Part shown: one piece after another, positions 23,801 to 24,814 of the stretch
Layout: each line of letters begins with the position of its first letter
Numbering within the stretch: position 1 is the first letter of the stretch
Source: Guillardia theta CCMP2712
Lineage: Eukaryota > Cryptophyceae > Pyrenomonadales > Geminigeraceae
Length of the DNA stretch: 24,814 bases
Direction of reading: 5' to 3'
Assembly: GCF_000315625.1 (NCBI RefSeq)
Contig: NW_005434606.1
Coordinates: 427,696-452,509, forward strand
Made by a program: the position numbers and the translations under genes
The notes under the pieces: model-generated
What the model was told of the DNA's origin: nothing
Database searches by the model: none
The model's input: the letters and a program-made list of their open reading frames with translations, nothing else

Positions 23801-24392
23801 TCGAGCTCGCTCCTTCAGATCCTGCCACCTCTCTCTCCCGTGCTCCTCCCTTCTCTCCCTCCCCCTCTCCCTCCACTCCTTTCCCCTCCCTCTTCTCGTC
23901 CTCCTGTCCCGCTTCTGGTGATGCAGTCCAGTGCCGTGTTACCAGCCATGCTGCTCCCCCGTCATTGATACCGCGCACGATGCATCCTCTCTCGCACATC
24001 TCGAGTTTCAGTCCCAGCTCTCCTACAGCCTCGTCCCTTTCGTCCTCAAGCGGGGCCTGACGCAGCAGCGTCACGGCAAAGGGCTCGGTGCCGACAGCAT
24101 GGCACAGCTCCAGCCACACAGGAGTTCCCAGCTCCCCGTCCAGCATCTTGCCCATGGCAGCGACGTCAGTCGCTTCGTCGACGGGAACGGCATCGACCGA
24201 CTTGATGATGTCACCGATGGCGACGAGACCGCAGAGGGCCGTTGGGCTGCTGTGGTAGATCTCGGCAACGACGGGGCCCTTGTGGGCAACAACGTTGACG
24301 GTCAGTCCAAGAGCCTTGCAGAAGATGCTGGACTTGCTCTGCTGCGACGAGAAGACCTTGATATTTGCAAACTTGGACCTGAAGTTCTTCAT
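20859..24392 (-). CDS. Two PDZ domains fused to a DUF726/TMCO4-type hydrolase-fold membrane protein
   Basis: Exons: 23359-24392, 23034-23310, 22909-22984, a large exon from about 22755 down to 21427, 21155-21326, a 13-nt exon 20971-20983, and 20859-20935. Introns of 48 and 49 nt join the PDZ part to the rest in frame (SELR to WSISAL). Residues from about 26 to 100 form PDZ1 (GLTVNVVAHKGPVVAEIYHS, then LVAIGDIIKSVDAVPV). PDZ2 (LGLKLEMCERGCIVRGI, then VIGVGDTITRINGKSLSGM) holds a charged insert. The DUF726 part has an acidic segment, a Gly/Ala-rich double membrane region (GGAAVVGGALIGLTGGLAAP), PVTLVGFGVGARMIFKC at the nucleophile elbow, TDWVLSFLYRSSS, VAGLQAIQL and ENVDVTGIVKGHWDY. Family proteins include TMCO4 and yeast Mil1. 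The elbow reads GFGVG rather than the GxSxG expected for a serine hydrolase. The intron at about 22756-22908 and the last two exons are less certain; without them the protein would end in LTEPM at 20927. Confidence 0.8.
21060..21105. repeat. (GGGA)n tract in an intron of the PDZ-DUF726 gene
   Basis: About nine consecutive GGGA units on the plus strand (CCCT in the sense of the minus-strand gene), in the 171-nt intron 20984-21154. Four or more GGG runs spaced by single bases could form a G-quadruplex. Confidence 0.8.
21355..21420. repeat. C/T-rich tract in an intron of the PDZ-DUF726 gene
   Basis: CCCTCC-type repeats ending in a run of C within the 100-nt intron 21327-21426; it reads as a G-rich purine tract in the sense strand of the gene. 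Confidence 0.75.
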
Positions 24393-24814
24393 GCTGGGGT
24401 AATACAACAAGCGATGATAAGGCGCAGCTCGGCAAAAGCTTTGTGGATCTCCCCCCCTTCCTCTTAGAAGGAAGTGACTTGACACTCGCTGCTCAAATCC
24501 CGGCCTATGCCTGGTCGACCGCCCTTCCTCCTCCTCCCACTGCCTGCTTGCTTTGTTTGGACCAGTCAAATGTAACGCCTTCACGCCCCCCTTCCTCTCA
24601 TTCGACCCTCTTCCTACGATCTCTTTCTCCGATCTCTCCCTCCTCTGCTCCTCTCCTATGTTACCTTGCTCCCCCCTCTTCGTCCTCTCCTCTCCTCTCC
24701 TCTCCTCTCCTCGCTGCCTCCTCCGCTTCCTCCGGGAGCAGCCCGCGTGAGTTGTGGGAGCAGTACGTTCCTGTCACAGATGAGTGCTTGTTCCGAGGAG
24801 GAAGCGACTGTGTT
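24393..24814. other. Upstream region of the PDZ-DUF726 gene
   Basis: Presumed promoter and 5' leader of the minus-strand PDZ-DUF726 gene. The PDZ frame stays open upstream to about 24584 but has no ATG before 24392, so 24392 is taken as the start. A pentanucleotide CTCTC run lies at about 24682-24712. No gene is recognised in the final 200 bases. Confidence 0.45.

Overview
This is nuclear DNA from a photosynthetic eukaryote, most likely an alga with a complex (secondary) plastid; a cryptophyte of the Guillardia type is my best guess, not a proof. Seen directly: intron-dense genes with GT-AG introns mostly 42-63 nt long, both strands used about equally, moderately GC-rich coding DNA, and many homopurine/homopyrimidine tracts. 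A nuclear cytochrome c6 gene with a multi-part targeting leader shows that a plastid with thylakoids is present. I see no bacterial operons, CRISPR arrays, transposases, rRNA or convincing tRNA genes.

Layout, left to right: a PIGV-type GPI mannosyltransferase (+, 400-2538, 16 exons); a small charged protein of unknown function (-, 2812-3680, tentative); a TMTC-type membrane/TPR O-mannosyltransferase (-, 3710-6902); a 1.05-kb divergent spacer with an AT-rich island; a HERPUD-like ER ubiquitin-domain protein (+, 7953-10419, 17 exons); an M13 (neprilysin-type) zinc endopeptidase (-, 10679-15170); a 1-kb spacer with a GC-rich palindromic island; plastid cytochrome c6 (-, 16184-16833); a CDC5/CDC5L spliceosomal MYB protein (+, 17613-20720, 11 exons); and a large gene joining two PDZ domains to a DUF726/TMCO4-type hydrolase-fold domain (-, 20859-24392).

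The first three recognised genes all act at the endoplasmic reticulum. PIGV and TMTC both belong to GT-C families that use dolichol-phosphate-mannose, and HERPUD proteins serve ER-associated degradation, so the left 10 kb is an ER glycosylation/quality-control neighbourhood, perhaps by chance. CDC5 (spliceosome) and cytochrome c6 (photosynthetic electron transfer) are unrelated housekeeping functions.

The gene models were assembled by hand from reading frames, splice signals and remembered family motifs. Exon joins that restore conserved motifs in frame (PIGV, HERPUD, CDC5, cytochrome c6) are strong. Several joins in TMTC, M13 and the PDZ-DUF726 gene are less certain. The most unusual items are the PDZ-PDZ-DUF726 fusion with a glycine at the expected serine nucleophile, microexons of 7, 13 and 15 nt, an apparent one-base frame slip in PIGV, and a coding GAT microsatellite in the M13 protease.
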